From Deltaproteobacteria bacterium (GTDB lineage: Bacteria > Desulfobacterota > Anaeroferrophillalia > Anaeroferrophillales > Tharpellaceae), in contig DAOVTG010000025.1 of NCBI GenBank assembly GCA_030633185.1, forward strand, positions 1-17,457: 17,457 bases of DNA, read 5' to 3'. Numbering within the stretch: position 1 is the stretch's first letter; each line of letters opens with the position of its first letter. A model generated the notes under the pieces. The model did not search any database. It had not been told where the DNA came from and saw only the letters and a list, made by a program, of their open reading frames with translations. This document shows positions 7,083 to 15,102 of this stretch, piece by piece. The position numbers were made by a program, and so were the translations under genes.

Positions 7083-7694
7083 CTAAGTAAAAATTTCGAT
7101 ATAGGCCGGAACCTTGGCCTTGGTTATCTTGGATAATTTCCGCATCAGGTCAAATGATACTTGCTTAAGGCCAAAAACTTTCTTGATTTCAGCAATCATT
7201 GAAATCCAGAGATGGCCGGTCATTTCGGCATCCGCAAGAGCTCTATGAAATGTTCCATCGGTATCAATTCCACAGTAGCGAACGAGGGTTCCAAGTTGAT
7301 GATTGGGGGCCTCCGGGTACACCCGTCGCGCCGCCAGCATGGAGCAGGCCATTTCACGGTTTCCGGACTTTCCGATAAATCTGAATTCCGAGTCGAGAAA
7401 TTTACGATCAAAAGAAGCGTTGTGAGCAACCAAAGGATGATCTCCTATGAATTCAGCAAACTCTTCCATAACCTCTGCGCAAGGCGGGGCCGCCTTTACC
7501 ATCTTGTTACTGATAGCGGTATACGACTCGATAAATGAATTAATCCGCATCCCGGGATTCATTAAACTTTGAAAACGATCAGTGATTCGATTGTTTTCAA
7601 GCAAAACCGCCCCAATTTCGATGGCCCGGTCACCATATCCCGGTGATAGACCAGTGGTCTCAAAATCAAAAACAACAACAGAATAGTTACCCAT
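7083..7694 (-). CDS. DEDDh 3'-5' exonuclease (DnaQ / PolIII epsilon-like)
   Basis: This 203-residue protein is essentially one exonuclease domain. Catalytic residues are visible: Asp10 and Glu12 in FDFETTG, Asp96 in HNASFD, and His150 plus Asp155 in FHRALADAE, the full DEDDh set. The spacing and size fit a stand-alone DnaQ-like exonuclease; nothing shows it is the replicative proofreading subunit. About 45 residues follow the catalytic core. ATG at 7694 is preceded by GAGGAG eight bases upstream. murI lies 65 bases upstream on the same strand, but the two have no obvious functional link. Confidence 0.88.
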   Translation of the reverse strand: MGNYSVVVFDFETTGLSPGYGDRAIEIGAVLLENNRITDRFQSLMNPGMRINSFIESYTAISNKMVKAAPPCAEVMEEFAEFIGDHPLVAHNASFDRKFLDSEFRFIGKSGNREMACSMLAARRVYPEAPNHQLGTLVRYCGIDTDGTFHRALADAEMTGHLWISMIAEIKKVFGLKQVSFDLMRKLSKITKAKVPAYIEIFT

Positions 7695-7759
7695 ACAACG
7701 ATCTCCTCAATCCCTGAGCTTCTACCACGACTCGAGTGCATTTACCTTCGTTAGCATTT

Positions 7760-8548
7760 TTATGTAAAACTACTGACTGCGACCTGTTCTCCCCACAATT
7801 TTTCAAACAGCAACGATGTGTTCTTATGAACATTGCTGCTTAAAAACTCTTCATCTCCACCCTGCGTTCCAAGCGTTAATAAATTATTCACATTCAGCCG
7901 TCTTGAAGTTTCGGCTGCAACTGCTTGATGTGTATTTATTATCTTTAATTCACTACCAATTATCTCTCTCAATATTTTTGTTAGAAATGCAAAATGAGTA
8001 CATCCCATTACAATAGTATCAGCTCCTTTATCTAACATTGGCGTAACATATTTTTCCAACATAAATCTGATTTCTTGTCCTTCAATTTTCTGGGTTTCCA
8101 CTAACTCCACAAGACCGGGACATGACTGTGTTTCTATACGAGCATGATCTGTAAACCGATTTATTAAATTTCTAAACGATATGCTATTCACAGTTTGTTC
8201 GGTCGCCAATACTCCAACAATACCACTCTTACTTACTGCTACAGCCGGTTTAATCCCGGGCTCCACACCAATAATCGGGATTGAGTACTTGTAACGCAGA
8301 TTATCAATAACGCTAACTGTAACGGTATTACAAGCCACAACAATTGCTTTTACGTTTCGACTGATTAAATAATCAAAAATATAAGATGATCGCAGGAAAA
8401 TAAACTCTTTCGATTTATCGCCATAAGGAGCATAGAATGAGTCTGCTATATAAATCAAATCTTCATCAGGTAATTTTCTCCTAATACTTCGTGCGACTGA
8501 AAGCCCACCTACTCCTGAGTCAAATATACCTATAGGATTATTATTCAT
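7760..8548 (-). CDS. murI: Glutamate racemase
   Basis: This 262-residue enzyme interconverts L- and D-glutamate for peptidoglycan precursors in the cytoplasm. The two catalytic Cys are present: Cys73 in VVACNTVTVS and Cys183 in MGCTHFAF, with the N-terminal FDSGVGGLSV motif and the PYG motif near residue 41. Length is normal. No strong Shine-Dalgarno precedes the ATG at 8548. Parts of the gene are markedly AT-rich: two 60-base lines I counted by hand had 16 and 17 G+C, against about 30 in a line from the nfn genes. This may reflect a different origin. A 9-base tandem repeat (8597-8614) and a small GCCAG/CTGGC hairpin (8576-8588) lie just upstream. Confidence 0.93.
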   Translation of the reverse strand: MNNNPIGIFDSGVGGLSVARSIRRKLPDEDLIYIADSFYAPYGDKSKEFIFLRSSYIFDYLISRNVKAIVVACNTVTVSVIDNLRYKYSIPIIGVEPGIKPAVAVSKSGIVGVLATEQTVNSISFRNLINRFTDHARIETQSCPGLVELVETQKIEGQEIRFMLEKYVTPMLDKGADTIVMGCTHFAFLTKILREIIGSELKIINTHQAVAAETSRRLNVNNLLTLGTQGGDEEFLSSNVHKNTSLLFEKLWGEQVAVSSFT

Positions 8549-8627
8549 TCTACGTCACTATTCTACAATCTTATCGCCAGAGGCTGGCTATGCTGACATT
8601 ATTAACATTATTAATATCTGAAAAACA

Positions 8628-8779
8628 GTAACTATTCAGTTACCCACCATAAAGCCACAATAAATGGCGGCGAACATTGCTTCGCCCTCATAAACGGGGT
8701 CAAAGCTGGGGTGCTAACGCACCTTATGCCAGCAATGACCCCAATCCCGACAGTTTGCAAACGGCATCTGAATAGTTAC
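8628..8779. mobile_element. MITE-like element with 12-bp perfect terminal inverted repeats
   Basis: GTAACTATTCAG (8628-8639) and its exact complement CTGAATAGTTAC (8768-8779) bound a 152-bp segment with no transposase. Inside are two further foldbacks: GGCGAA/TTCGCC around 8669-8686, and a large nested stem-loop at 8696-8742. On the minus strand it holds a meaningless ORF of about 19 codons ending in the terminal repeat. It sits between the glycosyltransferase stop and murI. The terminal repeats and dense internal palindromes suggest a non-autonomous element. No clear target duplication is visible. Confidence 0.6.
8696..8742. repeat. Nested three-part stem-loop inside the MITE-like element
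   Basis: GGGGTCA (8696-8702) pairs with TGACCCC (8736-8742). GCTGG (8705-8709) pairs with CCAGC (8729-8733), and GGTGC (8710-8714) pairs with GCACC (8719-8723) around a TAAC loop. That gives 17 base pairs interrupted by a symmetric AA/AA internal loop and a 5-base bulge. It could also end pepA-glycosyltransferase transcripts, though there is no U-tract. Confidence 0.6.
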
Positions 8780-8819
8780 GAAAAATAAATCTACATTACA
8801 CCAAATCCCAAACTCAAGT

Positions 8820-9656
8820 TCAGTCCGCAAGCTTTTTAATCAATTGCTCTAACGCGGCAGCTTCCTTGGTGCGGCCGCGTTTGCGGCAGCCTTTAAGATA
8901 GATTTTACTTTTAGGTTTAAGAGTGGCAAGGGCTGAAGTTTTCTGTGAGGATGTCAGAATACCACTGCTGATAATTTTTATCAATGAACGAATCCGATAG
9001 AGATCAAGAGCCGGAATGGTGCGTGAAAGCTGGTCTTCATGACCACCGTATTTAGTCACCAGTTTTTCGGCCAACAGAGGGATGGGATAACGGCAGGCGG
9101 TTCGAAGCCAGAGGTCGTAGTCCTCGCAGGCCGGAAGAGTTTCATCAAAATGACCAATTTGAGCAAAAAAACGGCGCCGCATCATCACGGCTGAAGGAGT
9201 GACGACGCAGAGCGGCAGACACTCGGCAAAGATTAAGCCGGAAGGTTTTTGATGGTGTTTACAGGGATTAACCCGTTTACCGTTACGGATCCAGATCTCA
9301 TCGGTTTGGGAAATCAAGATATCGGGCTCGGCCTGCATAAAGGCAAGCTGACGTTCGGTTTTTTCCGGCTGCCAGAGATCGTCGGAATCAAGAAAAGCGA
9401 TAAACGATCCCCGACTCAGTTCGATACCCCGGTTACGAGCATAGCTAACCCCACGATTACGGGGTAAGCCTAAGAGCCTGATGCTCGACCCGAATCGGTT
9501 ATGTAAAAGCTCGATACTACTGTCGGTCGAGCCATCATCGACAACAATGATTTCGAGATTCGACCAGCTCTGGCCCAGAACCGAGGCCACCGCCCGAATC
9601 AGCGGTTGGGCTCGATTGAACGTCGGGATAATAACACTAACCAAAGGCATCGTCAT
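8820..9656 (-). CDS. Family 2 glycosyltransferase
   Basis: This 278-residue GT-A fold glycosyltransferase has the N-terminal VSVIIPTFNR strand, the nucleotide-sugar-binding VDDGSTD (about 39-45), the metal-binding DSDD (90-93), and an acceptor-side ED motif in CEDYDLW near 178. The C-terminal 80 residues are basic (KSKIYLKGCRKRGR) with no membrane helix, so it is probably cytoplasmic or peripheral. Substrate cannot be told; surface polysaccharide is typical. I start it at the ATG at 9656, which overlaps the pepA stop as ATGA. An upstream in-frame ATG at 9731 would encode sequence unlike the family. Confidence 0.88.
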   Translation of the reverse strand: MTMPLVSVIIPTFNRAQPLIRAVASVLGQSWSNLEIIVVDDGSTDSSIELLHNRFGSSIRLLGLPRNRGVSYARNRGIELSRGSFIAFLDSDDLWQPEKTERQLAFMQAEPDILISQTDEIWIRNGKRVNPCKHHQKPSGLIFAECLPLCVVTPSAVMMRRRFFAQIGHFDETLPACEDYDLWLRTACRYPIPLLAEKLVTKYGGHEDQLSRTIPALDLYRIRSLIKIISSGILTSSQKTSALATLKPKSKIYLKGCRKRGRTKEAAALEQLIKKLAD

Positions 9657-11146
9657 TTTGACAGGTTCTTCACCAAACCAGCCAAAACCCGAGCTCCAAA
9701 ACCGGTGGCACCGGGGGCGAAATATTTCCATTTTTTCCCGGGGTAAGCGGGACCGGCGATATCGAGATGGGCCCAGGGAATCTCCTCGGGGACAAACTCG
9801 CCTAAAAAGAGGGCCGCCGTAATCGTTCCGCCATAAGCGCTGTTACCGATATTGGAGATATCGGCAAAATCAGACTTCATACCCTCTATGTAGGCCTTTT
9901 CGAACGGCAGTTCCCAAAGAATCTCACCGCTCTCTTCACCGGCCTGAATGAGTCGGGTGATTAAATCACGATCACGCCCCAGGATCGCAGCCACTTGAAT
10001 CCCCAGAGCCACCCGACAGGCACCGGTCAGGGTCGCGGCATCAACCATGTAGTCAGGCCTCAAAGAGGCTCCCAACTGCAAGGCATCAGCGAGAATAAGA
10101 CGGCCCTCGGCATCTGTATTTTTGACCTCCACCGATTTACCATTCTTCATAACGATAATATCGCCCGGGGCCTGAGCTTCACCGCTCGGCATATTTTCGG
10201 CCAGCGCCAGAATCCCTGTGACTTTGACTTGGGCTCCAAGTTGACCGATAATTTCCATAGCCCCAAGCACGGCGGCGGCCCCGGCCATATCGGATTTCAT
10301 GTCAACCATCGAAGCTCCCGGTTTAAGCGAAAGCCCACCGGAATCAAAAGTAATACCTTTACCAACCAATACTACATGCGGTGGTTTATCTTTTTTAAAA
10401 GCTTTAGGTTCATAAGTCAAGGTGACCATGCGCGGCGGTTTGCAACTGCCGCGGCCAACTGCCAAAAGACCGTTATAACCCTCTTTTAAAAGACGATTTT
10501 CATCCATAAGATCAATTTGCAAACCACAACGACCCGCACTTTTTACAGCTTCATCAACAAACTCTTCCGGTCCCAGATAGGAGGGCGGATGATTAACCAG
10601 ATCACGCACCCGGTTGACAACCTGACAGACCGTCTCCAACCGTTTCAACTCATTGTTAATAAGCTGAAGGTCAAGACCTCCGGTAACAAAGACAACTTCT
10701 GGACAAAAATCTTCTTTATCGTTATCCTTATTTTCACTTGGGACTTTGCCCTTAAACTGCTCGTAAGCGTAGGCTCCCAGAATAATCCCCTCCAGCGCTT
10801 TTTTATGAAAACCACTCGCCGCAGAAGCATCAAGCACCAGCACTAAAGGCGAGATCTGCAGAGATTTTGCTTCTTTATAAGCCTGGGAAGCCGCACATTT
10901 TACGGCTTCCCAGATATTAAGATACTTAAACTGATTAAGCGGTATAAAATAATCAGCCGACGTCAGCTCCGGCCCACTCAAAAGCAGGGATTTTTCAAGT
11001 TTACGCTCTTTGAAAACCTTTAATTTATCTTCCAGTTCCTGGCAAAGTGTAAAAAAAACCTGCTCATCAGGCAAGAGAAAAGCCCGCAAACCTAACTCTG
11101 TTACCGACCACGATTTTTCGACTCGCCAAACTATTTGTTTTGTCAT
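9653..11146 (-). CDS. pepA: Leucyl aminopeptidase (M17 family)
   Basis: This 497-residue cytosolic metallo-aminopeptidase removes N-terminal residues during peptide turnover. The C-terminal catalytic domain has the M17 signature NTDAEGRLILADAL (Asp345, Glu347, Arg349), VGKGITFDSGG (Lys263, Asp268), Lys275, and KSDMAGA (Asp286), the full two-metal site. The N-terminal domain (about 1-165) is divergent with an acidic insertion around SENKDNDKED. The ATG at 11146 follows GGGAG at six bases; the upstream in-frame TTG at 11167 is rejected. Coupled to the glycosyltransferase by a four-base overlap. REP palindromes sit just upstream. Confidence 0.94.
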   Translation of the reverse strand: MTKQIVWRVEKSWSVTELGLRAFLLPDEQVFFTLCQELEDKLKVFKERKLEKSLLLSGPELTSADYFIPLNQFKYLNIWEAVKCAASQAYKEAKSLQISPLVLVLDASAASGFHKKALEGIILGAYAYEQFKGKVPSENKDNDKEDFCPEVVFVTGGLDLQLINNELKRLETVCQVVNRVRDLVNHPPSYLGPEEFVDEAVKSAGRCGLQIDLMDENRLLKEGYNGLLAVGRGSCKPPRMVTLTYEPKAFKKDKPPHVVLVGKGITFDSGGLSLKPGASMVDMKSDMAGAAAVLGAMEIIGQLGAQVKVTGILALAENMPSGEAQAPGDIIVMKNGKSVEVKNTDAEGRLILADALQLGASLRPDYMVDAATLTGACRVALGIQVAAILGRDRDLITRLIQAGEESGEILWELPFEKAYIEGMKSDFADISNIGNSAYGGTITAALFLGEFVPEEIPWAHLDIAGPAYPGKKWKYFAPGATGFGARVLAGLVKNLSK

Positions 11147-11169
11147 GTTATTCTCCCTAAATTGCAATT

Positions 11170-11266
11170 TGTTGGGTTACGCCTTGCGGGCTAACCCAAC
11201 CTACAGATTCCTACCGATTCCCAACTTTAAGTGTCGTAGGTTGGGTTAGCGAAGCGTAACCCAACA
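11170..11266. repeat. Convergent pair of REP palindromes (BIME)
   Basis: A long-loop REP in minus orientation (11170-11204) and a short-loop REP in plus orientation (11236-11266) are separated by 31 bases. Each contains GTTGGGTTA/TAACCCAAC arms, a 9-bp perfect stem. In plus orientation the element starts GTAGGTTGGGTTAGC. The pair lies between pepA and the first DUF4143 gene and ends nine bases from that gene's stop. Confidence 0.9.
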
Positions 11267-11274
11267 TGTTTTCT

Positions 11275-12657
11275 TTAAGATTGTCCTTGATCAATAGCTT
11301 TTACTCCCGATTGGTGCCCCGCTATCATAGCTCCTGCCAATCTTCGCCACTCTCCAACCATGTAGAGCGGAATTGAGAGTATTCGGTCATATAAAGATAA
11401 ATCATGAAGCGAAAAACGGATAGCAAAAGGGGTTTCGGGATGCTCATCCAAAAATAGTCGAAGACTTTTGAGACGGCCGGTTTTCCCGGATTTTACCTCT
11501 ACCGGAATAACCTTATTCTCAATAACGACAAGGAAATCAACCTCAGCCGAACTACTCTTTTTCTCCCGAGCCCAAAAATAGATATTTTTCTCTTCGTAAT
11601 CAGGCTGCGAAGCCAACAACTCCTGACCAACAAACTGCTCGGCCAAACTGCCCCGGTTTACCATTTCAAGATTTTCAGCCAACAGTAATTCAGCTTCCAA
11701 CCCCAGAGCCCTTTGCATAAGTCCGACATCAAGAAAAAGAAGTTTAAACCGGGCCTGATTGATCTGAGCTGCTAGTGGTATACCTTGACCGGAAGAGTGG
11801 TATACAGGTGTCAAACAACGGGCCTCAACCAACAACTGTAGGGCACTTTTCAGATCTCGTGACTGAATATTTGGATTGATATGACTATACTTACACTGTT
11901 GACCAACCAAACCCGGTGCAGCCATAAATACTTCTTTTAAGTATTTATGGCTGGAGGTTGAAGCATACTTGGAGAAATCCATTCGATAAGTTTGGAGAAT
12001 ACCTGTTTGTAATATTTTTAACTCTTCACTTGTCGCATTGTCCAAATAGGCAGCAACGACTTTTGGCATTCCGCCGACCAGCAGATAGCGACGCAAAATC
12101 CGTTCAAATTCCTGCTGATAGAAGGGCTCTAAACTATCTTCGAGATGGATTTTATTCAGATAGCCATTCAGCTTACTCCCCCCTTGAGCATCGATGAACT
12201 CAGCTAAAGTCATGGGCTGCATAAAAAGAGAGCTAACCCGTCCGACCGGCATTCGAAAAGCCTCACTGCGAAAAACAAATTCCAACAATGAGCCTGCCCC
12301 TATGACATGCAATTGCGGTAGCTTTTCATGAAAATAGCGGAGCGCTGTAATCGCCGCCGGGCACTCTTGAATTTCGTCTAAAAACAGGAGAGTTTCGCCT
12401 GGAGTGATCTCCGAAGCCGTCAGAACTGAAATTTTTTCCAAAATTTCAGAGATATTGAAAGTCGTAAAACAGGAAGAGAATTCAGCCCGTTCTTCAAAAT
12501 TAACGACGACACAATTTTGAAAATGCCGCCGACCAAAGCTGATAACTGAAAAAGTTTTTCCTACTTGACGAGCCCCGCGAAGCAGTAAAGGAAGTCTTAT
12601 TTGACTTTGCTTCCAACTAATCAACGACTCATCTATATCCCGCCTAAAAACAGTCAT
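11275..12657 (-). CDS. AAA+ ATPase with DUF4143 C-terminal domain (first copy)
   Basis: This 460-residue protein has an AAA+ N-terminal domain: Walker A GARQVGKT (28-35), Walker B LLFLDEIQ (90-97), and a GAGSLLEF sensor-like strand. A middle helical region with LLVGGMPKVV follows. The C-terminal DUF4143 part carries a PD-(D/E)xK-like signature, Glu372, Asp374 and then PVEVKSG (Glu387, Lys389). Such proteins are common and horizontally mobile, but their function is not settled; nuclease-linked defence or toxin-like roles have been proposed on the basis of the fold. ATG at 12657 is preceded by GTG at 12660 in frame; the G-rich leader does not decide between them. REP elements flank it on both sides. 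Confidence 0.85.
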   Translation of the reverse strand: MTVFRRDIDESLISWKQSQIRLPLLLRGARQVGKTFSVISFGRRHFQNCVVVNFEERAEFSSCFTTFNISEILEKISVLTASEITPGETLLFLDEIQECPAAITALRYFHEKLPQLHVIGAGSLLEFVFRSEAFRMPVGRVSSLFMQPMTLAEFIDAQGGSKLNGYLNKIHLEDSLEPFYQQEFERILRRYLLVGGMPKVVAAYLDNATSEELKILQTGILQTYRMDFSKYASTSSHKYLKEVFMAAPGLVGQQCKYSHINPNIQSRDLKSALQLLVEARCLTPVYHSSGQGIPLAAQINQARFKLLFLDVGLMQRALGLEAELLLAENLEMVNRGSLAEQFVGQELLASQPDYEEKNIYFWAREKKSSSAEVDFLVVIENKVIPVEVKSGKTGRLKSLRLFLDEHPETPFAIRFSLHDLSLYDRILSIPLYMVGEWRRLAGAMIAGHQSGVKAIDQGQS

Positions 12658-12689
12658 CACCCCACCCCGTCAATCACATTGCACACAAT

Positions 12690-12732
12690 ACAAGGTGTTA
12701 ATAGTCGGTTAATGAATATTTTACAAGGTGTT
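12690..12732 (-). promoter_or_regulatory. Putative promoter with 10-bp direct repeats upstream of the first DUF4143 gene
   Basis: Minus-strand boxes TTGTAA (12721-12726) and TATTAA (12698-12703) are 17 bases apart, each about four of six to consensus. Two direct copies of ACAAGGTGTT (plus-strand reading, 12690-12699 and 12723-12732) start 33 bases apart and overlap the two boxes. This is a candidate repressor or activator site. Confidence 0.3.
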
Positions 12733-12784
12733 TTTATGCGTCTAAGGCACCAATCATCAAACAATTACCCCATCGAAAACACTT

Positions 12785-13019
12785 TGTTGGGTTACGCCTT
12801 GAGGGCTAACCCAACCTACCGATTCTCTACCGGCATTTATCGGGTGTTTATTGAGTTTTTCGTCTCCACAAATTGAGAACTCCGAACTTGCAACGTCACC
12901 ATTTCCCCAGTTGGGTTACACCTTGGGGGCTAACCCAACCTACATTATTTATGAATCTTTAAATTCGTCACGCAACAGTTTCGTAGTCGTAGGTTGGGTT
13001 AGCAAAGCGTAACCCAACA
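12785..13019. repeat. Cluster of three REP palindromes
   Basis: Two long-loop copies in minus orientation (12785-12819 and 12910-12943; the second has one stem change, TTACA for TTACG) precede one short-loop copy in plus orientation (12989-13019). The last copy lies nine bases past the stop of the RAYT gene. About 90 and 45 bases of non-repeated sequence separate them. Confidence 0.9.
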
Positions 13020-13028
13020 TCACATCTC

Positions 13029-13565
13029 TCATTCGCAGCCAACGTCTTCAAAGATAACGCCACCCGAGCCCCAATTGGCGGGGAAAGTGCCGGCGGCAAC
13101 ATACCTTTGAAAACTGCTGTATGGCCACTCACCGGGGGTATCAACATAACCATGTTTAACCGGATTATAATGAATATACTCAACATGCCGGGCAAAGTCA
13201 GTTTCGTCACGTAAAGTATGTTCCCAAAAACGACGTTGCCATAAAGATTGTTCATTTTTTTGGTGCCGAGAGTACCCCTGCGGCGCACGCAACTCGGCCC
13301 GGCAATGTTTGGTGAACCAGGTTTTAATAAGGCGCCAACGCACGGAAAAATCTCCGTCACCTGGCGGCAGCGTCCAGATACAGTGCAGGTGGTCAGGCAT
13401 AATGACGATAGCGTCAATGACAAAAGGGCGTTTGGCCTTTACGTTGCGAAACGCCTCTCGCAAAACGTCAACATTTTCCCGGTCACCAAACAACGCCCGC
13501 CGCTTTTCAGTCACCAGAGTAAAAAAGAATGAACCTCCGGAAATATTTGCACGGCGATATTGCAT
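13029..13565 (-). CDS. REP-associated tyrosine transposase (RAYT, IS200/Y1 HUH family)
   Basis: This 178-residue protein begins YRRANISGGSFFFTLVT, typical of RAYTs. It has the HUH metal motif His59-x-His61 in MPDHLHCIW and the C-terminal FWEHTLRD and YIHYNPVKHG segments holding the catalytic Tyr. RAYTs are single-copy domesticated relatives of IS200/IS605 transposases that bind and cleave REP hairpins and are thought to spread them. Here REP palindromes flank it on both sides within 75 bases, which supports the assignment. The ATG at 13565 lacks a clear Shine-Dalgarno, so expression may be low. No frameshift is seen. Confidence 0.92.
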   Translation of the reverse strand: MQYRRANISGGSFFFTLVTEKRRALFGDRENVDVLREAFRNVKAKRPFVIDAIVIMPDHLHCIWTLPPGDGDFSVRWRLIKTWFTKHCRAELRAPQGYSRHQKNEQSLWQRRFWEHTLRDETDFARHVEYIHYNPVKHGYVDTPGEWPYSSFQRYVAAGTFPANWGSGGVIFEDVGCE

Positions 13566-13638
13566 GGTTAAATGCCGGGTTACCCATTAAAAGTTACAGG
13601 GATGTTGGATGTTAAATGCAGAATGTAGATTGTAGGTT

Positions 13639-13757
13639 GTAGGTTGGGTTAGCGAAGCGTAACCCAACAATTTCAAACCAAAAGGCCATGATGAAAAACC
13701 AAGAGGAGACAATTTTGTTGGGTTACGCCTTGGGGGCTAACCCAACCTACGGGTTTA
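13639..13757. repeat. Composite REP block, left copy
   Basis: It consists of a short-loop plus-orientation REP (13639-13669), a spacer of about 46 bases containing GGCCATGATGAAAA, and a long-loop minus-orientation REP (13716-13750) followed by GGGTT. The same arrangement, including the spacer, recurs at 15247-15360. Just before it the sequence TGTAGGTTGTAGGTTGGG stutters the first arm. Confidence 0.88.
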
Positions 13758-13795
13758 CTACTGGTTTTCGAATTCATTGATAATATTTTTTATAA

Positions 13796-15079
13796 TCACA
13801 ACAGATAGAGGGGGAGAAAGGAGACTTCGCCACTTTGGCCCAGGTGTGATCGGTTGATTACGGTTTGGCTGACCTCTTTGATCGGGCTGCAATATTTCTT
13901 GGCAAATTCGCGCATCGCCTTAACCGGCCTGGAAAAGTGCCCTGCTTTGACTTCAAAAACCTTAAAGTTCGCCTCCCTTTCTACCACAAAATCAATCTCC
14001 GTCTGCACCTGAGTACGATAGAAATAGTTGGTGATAGAAAGATCTCGCTCCCGGTCAAATACGTTAAAGACAAAATTTTCATATAAGGACCCAATATCGG
14101 TTCTCAGATCGACAGCGCTAAAATTCCTGATCTGCAGATTACGAATACCGGTATCATGAAAAAAGATCTTTTTACTTTTGGAAATCTCTTTATTCTTATT
14201 GGTGAAGAAAGGAGGAAGCTCGGCGACAATAAAGGTTTCGCAGAGTAGTTCGAGATATTTCTTTAAAGTTGATGCCGAAATGCCCACGGTTGCCTGGGCC
14301 GAAGTCAGATTAAACTGAGCCCCCAAATTGACAGCCAGATATTTCAAGAGATTGTTGTAGGCCTCAAGATTGGCAATATTGCCAACTTCCCGGATATCTT
14401 TCTGAATATATGAGGTGGCTATCGAATCAAGCTTCTCGATCTTCGCAATTTTACCCTCGACCAGTACGACCTCGGGATATCCACCATAAATCAGATACTC
14501 TTCCAAAAGCCTGAGAAATGCGTCCTGATATCCCTGAATCAGATCACTCAGATCCAGTCTTTCGAGCCCGGATGACTGACGAAACAGTTTTCTGGCGTTA
14601 AGCAGGCGCTCTTCACCTTTAAAAAGCAGGAATTCATCAAAACTCAAGGGTTGAATCAGGAATATTCGTTTGCGGCCAGCCAGAGAATCGGAAAATTTAT
14701 GTTTAATGCGCAGGCTTGACGACCCGGTGGCAATAATCTTCAAGGCGGGGAAATGATCGTGCAATAGTTTTAAGAGATTGGCTGGGTCACTAAGCAACTG
14801 AATTTCATCAAAAATCAGGAGATTCGAAATTTCAGGATTTACCCCTTCCAGTTTCAGTATTTGTCGCAAGGCAGAGACTGAACCGGTATCGAAAAGTGCC
14901 CTGATCTCCTTATCTTCAAAATCAAAGAAGAAGATTTCCGGGCTCTTGAAAGAGGATGCTTCCGCCACCAACCGAGTCAAAGTGGTCTTGCCCGTCTGCC
15001 GGGTTCCCAAGAGAAAGATAATCTCATGGTTAGAGAGACAGGAGACAATCTTTTCGGTTATCGTTCTCGGTAATGGCAT
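13796..15079 (-). CDS. AAA+ ATPase with DUF4143 C-terminal domain (second, divergent copy)
   Basis: This 427-residue protein has Walker A GTRQTGKT (25-32), Walker B LLIFDEIQ (87-94), and an ATGSSSLRIKH strand. A region with YLIYGGYPEVVL follows, then a C-terminal PD-(D/E)xK-like motif with Glu361, Asp363 and FEVKAG (Glu376, Lys378). It shares architecture with the DUF4143 gene about 1.1 kb downstream, but the sequences are clearly diverged, so they belong to different subfamilies rather than a recent duplication. ATG at 15079 has only a weak ribosome-binding site. The gene is bracketed by two copies of one composite REP block. Confidence 0.86.
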   Translation of the reverse strand: MPLPRTITEKIVSCLSNHEIIFLLGTRQTGKTTLTRLVAEASSFKSPEIFFFDFEDKEIRALFDTGSVSALRQILKLEGVNPEISNLLIFDEIQLLSDPANLLKLLHDHFPALKIIATGSSSLRIKHKFSDSLAGRKRIFLIQPLSFDEFLLFKGEERLLNARKLFRQSSGLERLDLSDLIQGYQDAFLRLLEEYLIYGGYPEVVLVEGKIAKIEKLDSIATSYIQKDIREVGNIANLEAYNNLLKYLAVNLGAQFNLTSAQATVGISASTLKKYLELLCETFIVAELPPFFTNKNKEISKSKKIFFHDTGIRNLQIRNFSAVDLRTDIGSLYENFVFNVFDRERDLSITNYFYRTQVQTEIDFVVEREANFKVFEVKAGHFSRPVKAMREFAKKYCSPIKEVSQTVINRSHLGQSGEVSFLPLYLL

Positions 15080-15102
15080 CTTGCAGTAATTTCAGAAGAA
15101 TT

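Noticed and set aside
8628..8779. Possible integron attC site
   Set aside because: The terminal repeats and palindromes first suggested attC, but no GTTRRRY/RYYYAAC core pair is placed correctly and no integrase is present.
9657..9731. Longer N-terminus for the glycosyltransferase starting at 9731
   Set aside because: The extra 25 residues do not resemble the family and lie within pepA; the ATGA overlap at 9656 gives the natural start.
11010..12876. Plus-strand ORFs sharing the peptide GYALRANPTYRF
   Set aside because: The shared peptide is just the translation of REP copies; these frames lie across real minus-strand genes and repeats.
11275..15079. The two DUF4143 ATPases as a recent duplication or a toxin-antitoxin pair
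   Set aside because: The proteins are strongly diverged outside the motifs, and each stands alone with its own promoter region and no small partner gene.
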